This document shows, in pieces, positions 16,384 through 25,251 of a stretch of 64,000 bases of DNA (its first letter is position 1; each line of letters opens with the position of its first letter). Made by a program: the position numbers and the translations under genes. The DNA comes from Actinopolymorpha pittospori (GTDB lineage Bacteria > Actinomycetota > Actinomycetes > Propionibacteriales > Actinopolymorphaceae). The stretch is taken from contig NZ_JADBEM010000001.1 in assembly GCF_014873875.1 (NCBI RefSeq), positions 9,548,001 through 9,612,000 of the forward strand, in the 5' to 3' direction. The notes under the pieces are model-generated. The model saw nothing but the letters and a program-made list of their open reading frames with translations. It was not told the DNA's origin and made no database searches.

Positions 16384-17856
16384 ATGCCCGCACAACCGTG
16401 GGGGTTCCTACGCCACCCACGCGTCGACGTCCGCAAGCGCCCCATCGCCGAGCGCCTGCGGGACTGGCGGGTCGTGCTCCTACCGACCTCCGCCGCCGAC
16501 GCCGGTGTCCAGGCGGCCCGCTGCATGGACTGCGGGGTGGCGTTCTGCCACGCCGGCTGCCCGCTCGGCAACCTGATCCCGGAATGGAACGAGTTCGTCG
16601 CCCGTGACGAGTGGCGCCGGGCCATCGAGGCGCTCCACGCGACCAACAACTTCCCGGAGTTCACCGGCTGGCTGTGCCCCGCGCCCTGCGAACCCGCCTG
16701 CGTCCTCGCGATCAACAGCGACCCTGTGAGCATCAAGCAGGTCGAGCTGTCGATCATCGAACGGGCGTGGGCGGAGGGCTGGGTCACCCCGCTGCCGGCG
16801 CCCGTCCGCAGCGGCCGGCGGGTCGCCGTGATCGGCTCGGGACCGGCCGGCCTGGCGGCCGCCCAGCAGCTGGCCCGAGCGGGGCACGAGGTTCACGTCT
16901 TCGAACGCGACGACCGGATCGGCGGCCTGCTGAGGTACGGCATCCCGGATTTCAAGATCGAGAAGCCTGTCGTCGACCGCAGGCTCGCGCAGCTCCGGGC
17001 CGAGGGCGTGGAGTTCCATCCGGGGGTCGAGGCCGGTCGTGATCTCACCGGGCGGGAGCTCCGCCGCGACCACGACGCCGTCGTGGTGGCCGTCGGCGCC
17101 CACGCGTCCCGCGAGGTGGACCTGCCGGGTCGGCGGCTCCGCGGAATCCATCAGGCACTGACGTACCTCCCACTGGCCAACCGGGTGCAGGCCGGCGACC
17201 TGACCGGCTCCCCCATCAGCGCGGCCGGCAAGCACGTCGTCATCATCGGCGGTGGCGACACGGCCGCCGACTGCCTCGGTACGGCCAACCGACAGGGCGC
17301 GCTGGAGGTCCACCAGCTCGACCACAACCCACGCTTCCCCGACGTCCGCGACCCGCTGACGAACCCCTGGCCGCAGTGGCCGCGCGTGCACCGGACCTCA
17401 CCTGCCCACGAGGAGGGCGTGGTGGAGGGCTGGTCGCGGGAGGTCGTCGAGTTCCGCGGCGACGAGGAGGGACGGGTCCGCGAGGTGCGGACGGCGCGGG
17501 TCGAACGTCGCCGCGACGCCGCGGGCCACCGCGACTACGCCGTGGTGCCGGGCAGTGAGCACGATCTGCCCGCCGACCTCGTCCTCCTCGCGGCCGGGTT
17601 CGTCGGTACCGACGCGACACCGCTACTGGACCAGCTCGAGGCGCGGGTGGACCCCGTACGCCGGACGCTCCTCGTCGACGACGGCTGGGCGACCACCGCG
17701 CCCGGTGTCTTCGGCTGCGGCGACGCGCAGCGCGGGGCGAGCCTGATCGTGTGGGCCATCGCTGATGGTCGGTCCTGCGCCGCTGCGGTCGACCGTCAGC
17801 TCATGAACCGCTCCTTGCTCCCCGCGCCGGTCCGGCCACGCAGCCGGCCACTCTGA
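16384..17856 (+). CDS. gltD: Glutamate synthase small subunit-like NADPH oxidoreductase (GltD type), orphan
   Basis: 490 aa. The N-terminal Fe-S domain has the expected cysteines (Cys47, 50, 55, 59 in CMDCGVAFCHAGCP and Cys98, 102, 106 in LCPAPCEPAC). An FAD motif (IGSGPAGLAAAQQLARAG) and an NADPH motif (IIGGGDTAADCLG) follow. GltD normally feeds electrons to GltB, which is not nearby, so it may partner a distant gltB or act as a separate Fe-S flavoprotein. The frame extends 76 codons upstream, but that part is not GltD-like. ATG 16384 gives the standard MPxxPxGFLxHxR-like N-terminus, though it lacks a clear ribosome-binding site. Confidence 0.88.
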   Translation: MPAQPWGFLRHPRVDVRKRPIAERLRDWRVVLLPTSAADAGVQAARCMDCGVAFCHAGCPLGNLIPEWNEFVARDEWRRAIEALHATNNFPEFTGWLCPAPCEPACVLAINSDPVSIKQVELSIIERAWAEGWVTPLPAPVRSGRRVAVIGSGPAGLAAAQQLARAGHEVHVFERDDRIGGLLRYGIPDFKIEKPVVDRRLAQLRAEGVEFHPGVEAGRDLTGRELRRDHDAVVVAVGAHASREVDLPGRRLRGIHQALTYLPLANRVQAGDLTGSPISAAGKHVVIIGGGDTAADCLGTANRQGALEVHQLDHNPRFPDVRDPLTNPWPQWPRVHRTSPAHEEGVVEGWSREVVEFRGDEEGRVREVRTARVERRRDAAGHRDYAVVPGSEHDLPADLVLLAAGFVGTDATPLLDQLEARVDPVRRTLLVDDGWATTAPGVFGCGDAQRGASLIVWAIADGRSCAAAVDRQLMNRSLLPAPVRPRSRPL

Positions 17857-17985
17857 GCGGCACCCCTCCCCCGGTGAGTGGCCCCTGTCCGTCCCCGCTC
17901 GTATGCTGCCCGGACGCGCGCGGCGAACCTGGTCCGTCGGACAGAATGCGTCCGAACGACGCGCGCAGAGAGGGCGGAGCGAGAC

Positions 17986-20607
17986 GTGACGACGAGCACG
18001 GGGTCCGAGGTCCTACCCGAGACGGCGGCGCCGGCGGCGCCAAGGGTGGTCCCAGCCGCCGCGATCAACCAGCGGATCGCTGAGGAGCTCGGCGTCCGGG
18101 AGGGCCAGGTCAGGGCCGCCGTGGACCTGCTCGACGGCGGCGCGACCGTGCCGTTCATCGCGCGTTACCGCAAGGAGGTCACCGGCACCCTCGACGACGC
18201 CCAGCTGCGCACCCTCGAGGAGCGCCTGCGCTACCTCCGTGAGCTGGAAGAACGCCGCGGCGCCGTCCTCGACTCCATCCGCGAGCAGGGCAAGCTCGAC
18301 GCGGCGCTGGAGGCACAGATCCTGGCGGCCGACTCCAAGGCACGGCTGGAGGACATCTACCTGCCCTACAAGCCGAAGCGGCGGACGAAGGCACAGATCG
18401 CCCGTGAGGCCGGCCTCGAACCCCTCGCCGACAGCCTGCTCGGCGACCCGGGCCTCGACCCGCAGGAGGCGGCTTCGGCCTACGTCGACGCCGACAAGGG
18501 CGTGGCCGACCAGGCCGCCGCCCTCGACGGTGCCCGCTCGATCCTGGTCGAACGGTTCGCCGAGGACGCCGACCTCATCGGCACGCTGCGCGAGCTCATG
18601 TGGTCTCGCGGCCGGTTGGTGTCGAAGGTGCGTGAGGGCAAGGAGGAGGCGGGCGCGAAGTTCGCCGACTACTTCGACTTCGCCGAGGGTTTCACCTCGC
18701 TTCCCTCCCACCGGGTGCTCGCGGCGTTCCGCGGTGAGAAGGAGGAGGTCCTCGACCTCACCCTGGAGCCCGAGGAGCGCGACGGCGACGAGCTGGTGCC
18801 GGCCGGCCCGACCGACTTCGAACGCCGCGTCGCCGAACGCTTCGCCATCACCGACCAGGGCCGGCCTGCCGACCGGTGGCTGGCCGACACCGTGCGCTGG
18901 GCATGGCGGACCCGCATCCTCGTCCACCTCGGCATCGATCTGCGGATGCGGCTCCGGCAGGCGGCCGAGGACGATGCGGTCCAGGTGTTCGCGGCCAACC
19001 TGCGTGACCTGCTGCTCGCCGCACCGGCCGGCACCCGCCCGACGATGGGCCTAGACCCCGGCTTCCGCACCGGCGTCAAGGTCGCCGTGGTCGACTCGAC
19101 CGGCAAGGTGGTGGCGACCGACACCATCTACCCGCACGTGCCCGCGCGGCGCTGGGACGAGGCCCTGGTGACCCTGGCGCGGCTGGCACGGGCCCACCAG
19201 GTCGAGCTGATCGCGATCGGCAACGGCACCGCGTCCCGCGAGACCGACAAGCTCGCCGAGGAGCTGATCAAGGCGCAGCCAGAGCTCAAGCTCACCAAGG
19301 TGGTCGTCTCGGAGGCGGGCGCCTCGGTCTATTCGGCCTCCGCCTACGCGTCGGCCGAGCTGCCCGACCTGGACGTCTCGCTCCGCGGTGCGGTGTCCAT
19401 CGCCCGCCGCCTGCAGGACCCGCTCGCCGAGCTCGTGAAGATCGATCCGAAGTCGATCGGCGTCGGTCAGTACCAACACGACCTGGCCGAGACCAAGCTG
19501 TCCCGGTCGTTGACCGCTGTGGTCGAGGACTGTGTCAACGCCGTCGGTGTCGACGTCAACACCGCCTCGGCGCCGCTGCTGACCCGCGTCTCCGGCATCA
19601 CCGAGAGCCTGGCCGCCAACATCGTGACGCACCGCGACGCGACCGGACCGTTCCGCTCCCGAGGCGCGCTCAAGGACGTCCCGCGGCTGGGGCCGAAGGC
19701 GTTCGAGCAGTGCGCGGGCTTCCTGCGCATCCCCGCCGGTGACGACCCGCTCGACTCCTCCAGCGTGCACCCGGAGGCCTATCCCGTCGTCCGCCGGATC
19801 CTCGAGTCGACCGGTCAGGAGCTGCGCGCGATCATCGGCAACACCGCGGTGCTGCGAGCGGTGAAGCCCACGGAGTTCGTCGACGACACCTTCGGGTTGC
19901 CCACGGTCACCGACATCCTCTCCGAGCTGGAGAAGCCGGGCCGCGACCCGCGCCCGGCGTTCCGCACGGCGACCTTCGCCGAGGGTGTCGAGGAGCTGAA
20001 GGACCTCATCCCCGGCATGGTGCTGGAGGGAGCCGTGACCAACGTCGCGGCGTTCGGAGCGTTCGTCGACGTGGGCGTGCACCAGGACGGGCTCGTGCAC
20101 GTGTCGGCGATGTCCAAGAACTTCGTCAAGGATCCGCGCGAGGTCGTGAAGCCGGGCGACATCGTGCGGGTCAAGGTGCTCGACGTCGACATCCCGCGCA
20201 AGCGCATCTCGTTGACGCTCCGACTCGACGACCAGGTCGGCGGCGAGGCCGCCGCGCCGGCGCGTGGCAACGCCCGCGGCCGGGAGCGTGAGGGCGGCGA
20301 TCCCCGCGAGGGCGGACCGCGCGGCGGCGGTGCCCGTACCGGTGGTGCCCGCGGCGGCGGTGCCCGTACCAGCGGCGCCGCTGGCGGCACTGCTGGCGGG
20401 GATGGTCGCGACGGGCGGGGGCGGCGCGGCGACGCACGAGGAGCACGCGCAGGAGACGGCCGCGGTGGCCGCGGTGGCGACACCCGCGGCGGGCGCGGTG
20501 GCGACACCCGCGGCGGCGCGCCCGACACGGCACTGGCCGACGCGCTTCGTCGTGCCGGCCTCGTGGGCGACGACAAGGGCAGCGACGGCAGGGGCGGCAA
20601 ACGCTGA
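17986..20607 (+). CDS. tex: Tex family transcription accessory protein with S1 domain and RGG-rich tail
   Basis: About 873 aa from the GTG at 17986 (GGAG seven bases upstream). Domains in order: Tex helical N-terminus ([11 protein letters not shown]..., [13 protein letters not shown]), YqgF/RuvX-like core ([20 protein letters not shown], about 353), helix-hairpin-helix region (about 520-580), S1 RNA-binding domain (about 674-750), then about 115 residues rich in Gly, Arg and Asp. Tex binds nucleic acid and affects transcription and stress survival. The tail, with repeated RGG and GGDTRGG units, is not part of the classical protein and should add RNA binding or phase-separating character. Apparently monocistronic. 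Confidence 0.95.
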   Translation: MTTSTGSEVLPETAAPAAPRVVPAAAINQRIAEELGVREGQVRAAVDLLDGGATVPFIARYRKEVTGTLDDAQLRTLEERLRYLRELEERRGAVLDSIREQGKLDAALEAQILAADSKARLEDIYLPYKPKRRTKAQIAREAGLEPLADSLLGDPGLDPQEAASAYVDADKGVADQAAALDGARSILVERFAEDADLIGTLRELMWSRGRLVSKVREGKEEAGAKFADYFDFAEGFTSLPSHRVLAAFRGEKEEVLDLTLEPEERDGDELVPAGPTDFERRVAERFAITDQGRPADRWLADTVRWAWRTRILVHLGIDLRMRLRQAAEDDAVQVFAANLRDLLLAAPAGTRPTMGLDPGFRTGVKVAVVDSTGKVVATDTIYPHVPARRWDEALVTLARLARAHQVELIAIGNGTASRETDKLAEELIKAQPELKLTKVVVSEAGASVYSASAYASAELPDLDVSLRGAVSIARRLQDPLAELVKIDPKSIGVGQYQHDLAETKLSRSLTAVVEDCVNAVGVDVNTASAPLLTRVSGITESLAANIVTHRDATGPFRSRGALKDVPRLGPKAFEQCAGFLRIPAGDDPLDSSSVHPEAYPVVRRILESTGQELRAIIGNTAVLRAVKPTEFVDDTFGLPTVTDILSELEKPGRDPRPAFRTATFAEGVEELKDLIPGMVLEGAVTNVAAFGAFVDVGVHQDGLVHVSAMSKNFVKDPREVVKPGDIVRVKVLDVDIPRKRISLTLRLDDQVGGEAAAPARGNARGREREGGDPREGGPRGGGARTGGARGGGARTSGAAGGTAGGDGRDGRGRRGDARGARAGDGRGGRGGDTRGGRGGDTRGGAPDTALADALRRAGLVGDDKGSDGRGGKR

Positions 20608-20757
20608 GCAAACTCCGCTGAGTTCGGCGCGTCCGGGGAACAACCCGGCGCGGCGTCCGGTTGGCTCTGACTATTGGCCGACTGCCACCCTCCGGCAGTC
20701 GGCCGGGCAGACAACCGGGCGCCGCGAAGGCGCGGCCAGACGCCAGGCGAGGTGGCT

Positions 20758-21609
20758 ATGACGAAGCTGGAACTCGGGCCGGTCGGCATCGGACTCGACT
20801 ATGTCGGACATCCGCTCAGCGCTGTTCTCGACGCGGCCAGTGAACTCGAAGGTCTCGGTTTCTCCTCGATCCTGCTCTCCGGCGGCGCGAACGACGACCT
20901 CAGCCGGGTCGGCGAGATCGTGCGCCGTACGGACCGCATCCCCGTGTTTCCCGGGATCTTCTCCGTCGATCTGATCGACCGCGCCTCGGTGGCACGGACC
21001 TACGCCGAGGTCCAGGCCAGCGACCCGGACCGCTTCCTCGTCGGGCTCGGTGGAGCGCACGGTCCGAGGCCGCTGGAGACCCTGGCCGGCTACCTCGACG
21101 AGCTCGACACCCTCGACCCGACGGTCCCGGCGAGCGCCCGGATCCTCGCCGCTCTTGGCCCGCGGATGCTCGAACTCTCCCGCGACCGTGCGGCCGCTGC
21201 CCTTCCCATCCTCGTCACCCCCGACTACACCGCGCAGGCGCGGGAGCTGCTCGGCCCGGACACCGCGCTCATCGTCCAGCACTTCGTCGCCGTCGACACC
21301 GATCCAGAACGCGCCCGTGCCGCCGCGCGCGGTCCGCTGAGCTTCCTGCGCCAGATCCCTGGCTACGCGCGCAACTTCGCTCGGATGGGCTTCAGCGCCG
21401 ATGACGTCGCCCACCTGAGCGACCGGATGGTCGACGCGCTCGTCGCCTGGGGCGACATCGAGGCGATCGGCGAGCACGTCGACGCACTGCTGCGCGCCGG
21501 TGCCGACCAGGTGGCGCTGACCATCGTGCGAGTCGAGGGCGAGCTGGAGGACCTGCCGGCCGAGCAGTGGCGCCGCCTCGCGCAGATCGTTCCCGCGACA
21601 GCCGGGTGA
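20758..21609 (+). CDS. LLM class F420-dependent oxidoreductase (TIGR03620-like)
   Basis: 283 aa with the luciferase-like fold: PVGIGLDYVGHPLSAVLDAA at the N-terminus, VGLGGAHGPRPLETLAGYL in the middle, and a C-terminal GADQVALTIVR strand. This matches the F420-dependent subfamily usually annotated TIGR03620. ATG 20758 follows GAGGTGGCT; an upstream in-frame ATG gives an unrelated Arg-rich extension. These enzymes use reduced F420 for hydride transfer to unknown substrates. The assignment supports an actinomycete host, since F420 is common there. Confidence 0.82.
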   Translation: MTKLELGPVGIGLDYVGHPLSAVLDAASELEGLGFSSILLSGGANDDLSRVGEIVRRTDRIPVFPGIFSVDLIDRASVARTYAEVQASDPDRFLVGLGGAHGPRPLETLAGYLDELDTLDPTVPASARILAALGPRMLELSRDRAAAALPILVTPDYTAQARELLGPDTALIVQHFVAVDTDPERARAAARGPLSFLRQIPGYARNFARMGFSADDVAHLSDRMVDALVAWGDIEAIGEHVDALLRAGADQVALTIVRVEGELEDLPAEQWRRLAQIVPATAG

Positions 21610-21706
21610 CGTCCTGAGCGTCGCTGACGCGCCGAACACGGCTGGGGCCGTCTCGGGTGACCCCGCGCGCGGCACTGCGGGAACCCCCACCGGCGAGCGC
21701 CTGTCC

Positions 21707-22353
21707 GTGAAGCCGGGCGGCACGCTGGTCGTCCAGGAGTACTGGCGCGGACACCTGTGGAGTGCGGTGCCCCACGTGCTGGTCGCGGCGGAAGCGGACC
21801 AGTACGTGACCTACCTGCCCGCCGGCACCGCGGCGACGTACGCGAGCAGCGTCGGCATACCCGGCCGCGACCACCTCTCCCGCGCCGAACGCAAGCTCCT
21901 CGCGATGGAGAGCTGCGTGTACCGGGTGGTCGAGCGGCAGGTCGCGCCGGAGACGTTGCACTTCTTCACCAGGGGTTCGTGGGCCCGCGTCAACCTCGGC
22001 TGGACAACGGAGCGGACTTTCCTCGGCTGGTACGTCAACTTCGAGTTGCCGGCCACGCCGAGCGGGACCGGTCTCCGCACCATGGATCTCGTCCTGGACA
22101 TCCTCATCGGACCTGACGGCGACTGGGCGTGGAAGGACCGCGCCGACTTCGACGAGGCCGTGCGGCGCGGCGTGTTGGATCCCAAGCTCCTCGCCACGCT
22201 CGAAGCCGAGTCCGACCGCGTGCGGGCGCGGGTAGCCTCCCGGTCGGGCCCCTTCGACGAACGCTGCAGACGTGGCGGCCAGATCCGAGCTGGTGCGTGC
22301 CCGTCCTCCCACCGGAGTACCAGGTGGAAGGCAGGTGTTGGGGTGGCGGGTAG
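21707..22353 (+). CDS. DUF402 family protein with apparent C-terminal frameshift
   Basis: The first 185 or so residues are DUF402-like (GTLVVQEYWRGHLWSA, then WVNFELPA-like WYVNFELPATPSGTG, DLVLDILIGPDGDWAWKD). At about 22262 the frame leaves the family pattern. The conserved ending, WRPDPSWCVPVLPPE, appears in another frame and stops at 22353. One base missing near 22264 would explain it. As it stands, the first frame runs on to 22456 with an unrelated tail. DUF402 proteins include nucleoside phosphatases. The sequence may be a real mutation or an assembly error. The GTG start lacks a strong ribosome-binding site. Confidence 0.7.
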
Positions 22354-22501
22354 CTCGGTGACGACGTGCCGCGCGCGGTTGTTCCCCGCCGAACTCCTCG
22401 ACGCCCTGAACGCCGGAATTCGCGAACGTCCTCACGCCACCATCGGCAGGTCCTAGCCTGAGGGCCCGGTTCAGCAGTACTCCGAGAACGGCGCCCGAGC
22501 A

Positions 22502-23335
22502 GTGAAACTGACGTATCGAGTGGCGGCTGGCCTCGCGGTCGGTGCCCTTGCGGTGTTGATGAGCGCGTGCAACTCCACCTTGACGTTGGCGCCCGCGGAG
22601 GAGTCCGCGCGCACGACGGAGGAGAGCGCGTCCGGCCCGGCGGCCGCGCCGACCGGTGACGCTTCGACGGATCGGACGCCCGCGGCATCGACCAGCGCCG
22701 CTCCCACGGCCGCTGTCGCAGACCCCCCGCTGCCGCCTCGTCCGAAGACGACCGCCGGACCTCTGGACGCCGGCAACCTTCCGGCCGCCACCCGGATCGG
22801 ACCGACCTTCACGCCCCACGCCGAGCCGGACTCGGCCGAGGACGGCTCCCGCTCCAACGGCGCACCGGTCCGGCAACGCGACCCGGGCGAGGTCGCGTCG
22901 TCCATCGTCCCGTTGGGCTGTCCGGGTTCGGAGTCGGTGGCCGCGCTTCCGGTGCCCGTGAACGCGCTGGAGGAGACCTACCGGACCCGGGAGCAGAGGT
23001 CCGCGGTCGCCCTGGTGCTGGACTACGGTTCGGACGCCGCCGCCACCGCGCTGGTCGAGCGGTTGGCAGCGATGCTCGCGTACTGCACGCGGCCGACCCC
23101 GACCGACCCGCTCACGACACCCCGGCTGGTCGCGACGGTGAGCCGGCCGGATAAGCGCACGCTGTTCGACTCGAGGTACGAGGTCGGGCCAGGCGCCTCG
23201 CCGAGCCGATGGGACGAGACGGTCGTCCGCGACGGTAGCCGGGTGGGGCTGGCCATCGTCGAACGCGCCGCGTCCGCACCGGCGGGCGACCAACGCGGTC
23301 TTGCCAGCCACATCCGCGACCGGATCGCGGACTAG
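22502..23335 (+). CDS. Putative secreted lipoprotein, unknown function
   Basis: 277 aa starting at GTG 22502. The signal peptide ends in a lipobox (VLMSAC), so Cys21 should be lipidated. A low-complexity Ala/Ser/Thr/Pro region (about 30-110) acts as a spacer. The C-terminal half, with single cysteines in PLGCPG and LAYCTRP that could pair, resembles soluble sensor-like domains of actinobacterial lipoproteins, including PknH-type extracellular domains. That resemblance is weak. It lies just upstream of the LGFP/M15 cell-wall protein. Confidence 0.7.
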   Translation: MKLTYRVAAGLAVGALAVLMSACNSTLTLAPAEESARTTEESASGPAAAPTGDASTDRTPAASTSAAPTAAVADPPLPPRPKTTAGPLDAGNLPAATRIGPTFTPHAEPDSAEDGSRSNGAPVRQRDPGEVASSIVPLGCPGSESVAALPVPVNALEETYRTREQRSAVALVLDYGSDAAATALVERLAAMLAYCTRPTPTDPLTTPRLVATVSRPDKRTLFDSRYEVGPGASPSRWDETVVRDGSRVGLAIVERAASAPAGDQRGLASHIRDRIAD

Positions 23336-23472
23336 GCACCGCCGGCGACTCGTCCCGACCGTGCACCGCGGCGCCGCACGAGTGTCCGCGTTCACATCGG
23401 TCTCAGCTTCGATCTCGGCTTCGGACTCGACATGTGGTTCGTACGCAGAACCAGTCACGCAGGGGGAACGTG

Positions 23473-25218
23473 ATGGACTCAGTGAAGGCACGCCCACTCC
23501 CGGACCGTCCGGTCCGCCGCGGGCACCACCTGGTTGTGTGCGTGGTCGGGGGTGTGCTCGGTTGTCTCCTCCTGAGCCTCCTGACCGTGCTGCCCGCGGG
23601 GGTGCGAACGGCGCATGCCGCGCCGCCACCGGCGATGGCCGCCGCACCGCCTCCCGCGGACGACATCACCGCCCCCGAGGCCGACGACCCGGCCGCCGCG
23701 ATCGAGGAGCGGTACCAGCAACTCGGCGGGCCGACCGGTGTGCTCGGCGCGCCCACGTCGGCCGTCACCCCGATCCTGCTCGGCTTCGTGCGGACCTACG
23801 CCCACGGCCGCATCTACTACTCCACACCGACCGGCGCGCACGAACTGCTCGCGGGCCCGATCCTGGACCGCTACCTGCAACTCGGCGCCGAACGCAGTCC
23901 GCTCGGATATCCGGCCACCGGCCCGACCGCCGAACAGCCGGCGGGCACGGTGGTCCAGCGGTTCCGGGGCGGCCGGATCTACTCCGGGCCTTCCACCGGC
24001 GCCTGGCCGGTCTACGGCCCCATCCTGGACCGCTACCTCGCCCTCGGCGGGCCCACCGGCAAGCTGGGCCTGCCCACGAGCGGTGAAGCCGCCGTCCCAC
24101 CCACCGGTGCGCGGGCCAGCGTCTTCCAGCACGGACGCATCTACTGGTCGGCGTCGACCAGGGCGTGGGAGGTCACCGGCGTCATCCTGACCTACTACCT
24201 CTCGCTGGGCGCCTCCGCCAGTGCGCTCGGCCTGCCCACCAGCGCCGAGTACATCTCGGGACGCGGGGCGTTGGTGCAGAACTTCTTCCACAGCCGCGTG
24301 TACTGGTCACAGGCGACCGGTGCGCGCTCGGTCTACGGCCAGACGCTGGTGCGCTACCTCGCCCTCGGGGGCTCCGCCGGGTCACTCGGGCTGCCGACGG
24401 TGTCCGAACACGCGGCTGCCCGGCCGGGAGCGCGGGTGACGGAGTTCCAGAGCGGTCGGATCTGGTACTCCCCGGCCACCGGCGCCTGGGAGGTGCGCGG
24501 CGCCACCCTGGCGAAGTACCTCAAGATCGGCGCGGACGCCTTCTGGATCGGCCTCCCGGTCAGCGTCATGCGTCAGACGTCCTACGGGTACCGGCAGGAC
24601 TTCCAGAACGCGTCGATCCAGTACCTCGACGCCAGGAAGGCCGCCTACGTGCGGGTTCCCTTCACCACCAGCGTCGTGACGCCGAAGGCGAAGGACATCC
24701 CCTACACCTACCGCAGCGGCTGCCCCGTCGCCCCGTCCGGGCTGCGGATCATCACGGTGCCGTTCCGGAACTTCTACGGTGACGACGGGTACGGCCGGAT
24801 CGTCGTCCGGGCGAGCGTGGTGCCCGAGGTCACCGTGGTGTTGAAGTACGCCCACGCGAACTGGTGGCCGCTGCGGCACATCTACCCGGTCGACAAGTAC
24901 AGGGGCAGCGACCCCGCCTCGATGCAGGCGGACAACACCTCGGCGTTCAACTGCCGCAAGGTCACCGGCAACCCCTACCGGCTCTCCCAGCACTCCTACG
25001 GCAACGCCATCGACATCAACCCGTTCGAGAACCCCTACGTCACGGCGACCAGGGTCTACCCGGACGGCTCGGAGCCCTTCCTCAACCGCTCGAACGTGCG
25101 GCCGGGCATGATCCTGCGGGGCGACCCGGTGGAGCTGACGATGCGACGGCTGGGATGGCCGTGGGGAGCGCGGTGGGCAGACCCGGACTACCAGCACTTC
25201 TCCGAGAACGGCGCCTGA
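23473..25218 (+). CDS. LGFP-repeat protein with C-terminal M15 D-Ala-D-Ala carboxypeptidase domain
   Basis: 581 aa. The N-terminal transmembrane/signal segment (LVVCVVGGVLGCLLLSLLTV) ends at AHA. About six LGFP-type repeats follow (units such as YLALGGPTGKLGLPTS, each ending in GRIYW/YS...TGAWEV). The final 150 residues are an M15 peptidase with zinc-site motifs SQHSYGNAIDINPF and YQHFSENG. LGFP repeats anchor proteins to the actinobacterial cell wall, so this is probably a wall-bound peptidoglycan peptidase. ATG 23473 is chosen because a purine-rich GGGGGAA precedes it and a normal signal sequence follows. Confidence 0.92.
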   Translation: MDSVKARPLPDRPVRRGHHLVVCVVGGVLGCLLLSLLTVLPAGVRTAHAAPPPAMAAAPPPADDITAPEADDPAAAIEERYQQLGGPTGVLGAPTSAVTPILLGFVRTYAHGRIYYSTPTGAHELLAGPILDRYLQLGAERSPLGYPATGPTAEQPAGTVVQRFRGGRIYSGPSTGAWPVYGPILDRYLALGGPTGKLGLPTSGEAAVPPTGARASVFQHGRIYWSASTRAWEVTGVILTYYLSLGASASALGLPTSAEYISGRGALVQNFFHSRVYWSQATGARSVYGQTLVRYLALGGSAGSLGLPTVSEHAAARPGARVTEFQSGRIWYSPATGAWEVRGATLAKYLKIGADAFWIGLPVSVMRQTSYGYRQDFQNASIQYLDARKAAYVRVPFTTSVVTPKAKDIPYTYRSGCPVAPSGLRIITVPFRNFYGDDGYGRIVVRASVVPEVTVVLKYAHANWWPLRHIYPVDKYRGSDPASMQADNTSAFNCRKVTGNPYRLSQHSYGNAIDINPFENPYVTATRVYPDGSEPFLNRSNVRPGMILRGDPVELTMRRLGWPWGARWADPDYQHFSENGA

Positions 25219-25244
25219 ACAGGTGCAGGCCGCCGTTCTCGGAG
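25200..25244. terminator. Hairpin terminator between convergent genes
   Basis: Perfect 14-bp arms (25200-25213 and 25231-25244; CTCCGAGAACGGCG and its complement) enclose a 17-base loop. The left arm covers the last codons of the M15 gene. The prolyl oligopeptidase gene ends eight bases beyond, so it can stop both transcripts. Confidence 0.75.
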
Positions 25245-25251
25245 GACGGGC

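Noticed and set aside
22480-22495. 16-bp sequence CTCCGAGAACGGCGCC also found at 25200-25215
   Set aside because: I considered a duplicated fragment of the M15 gene. A chance repeat of this length is not surprising in 64 kb of GC-rich DNA, and nothing around it matches.
21392-23647. 751-codon minus-strand open frame across three plus-strand genes
   Set aside because: It crosses three recognisable genes and their gaps, has no ribosome-binding site, and is Arg/Gly-rich without motifs.
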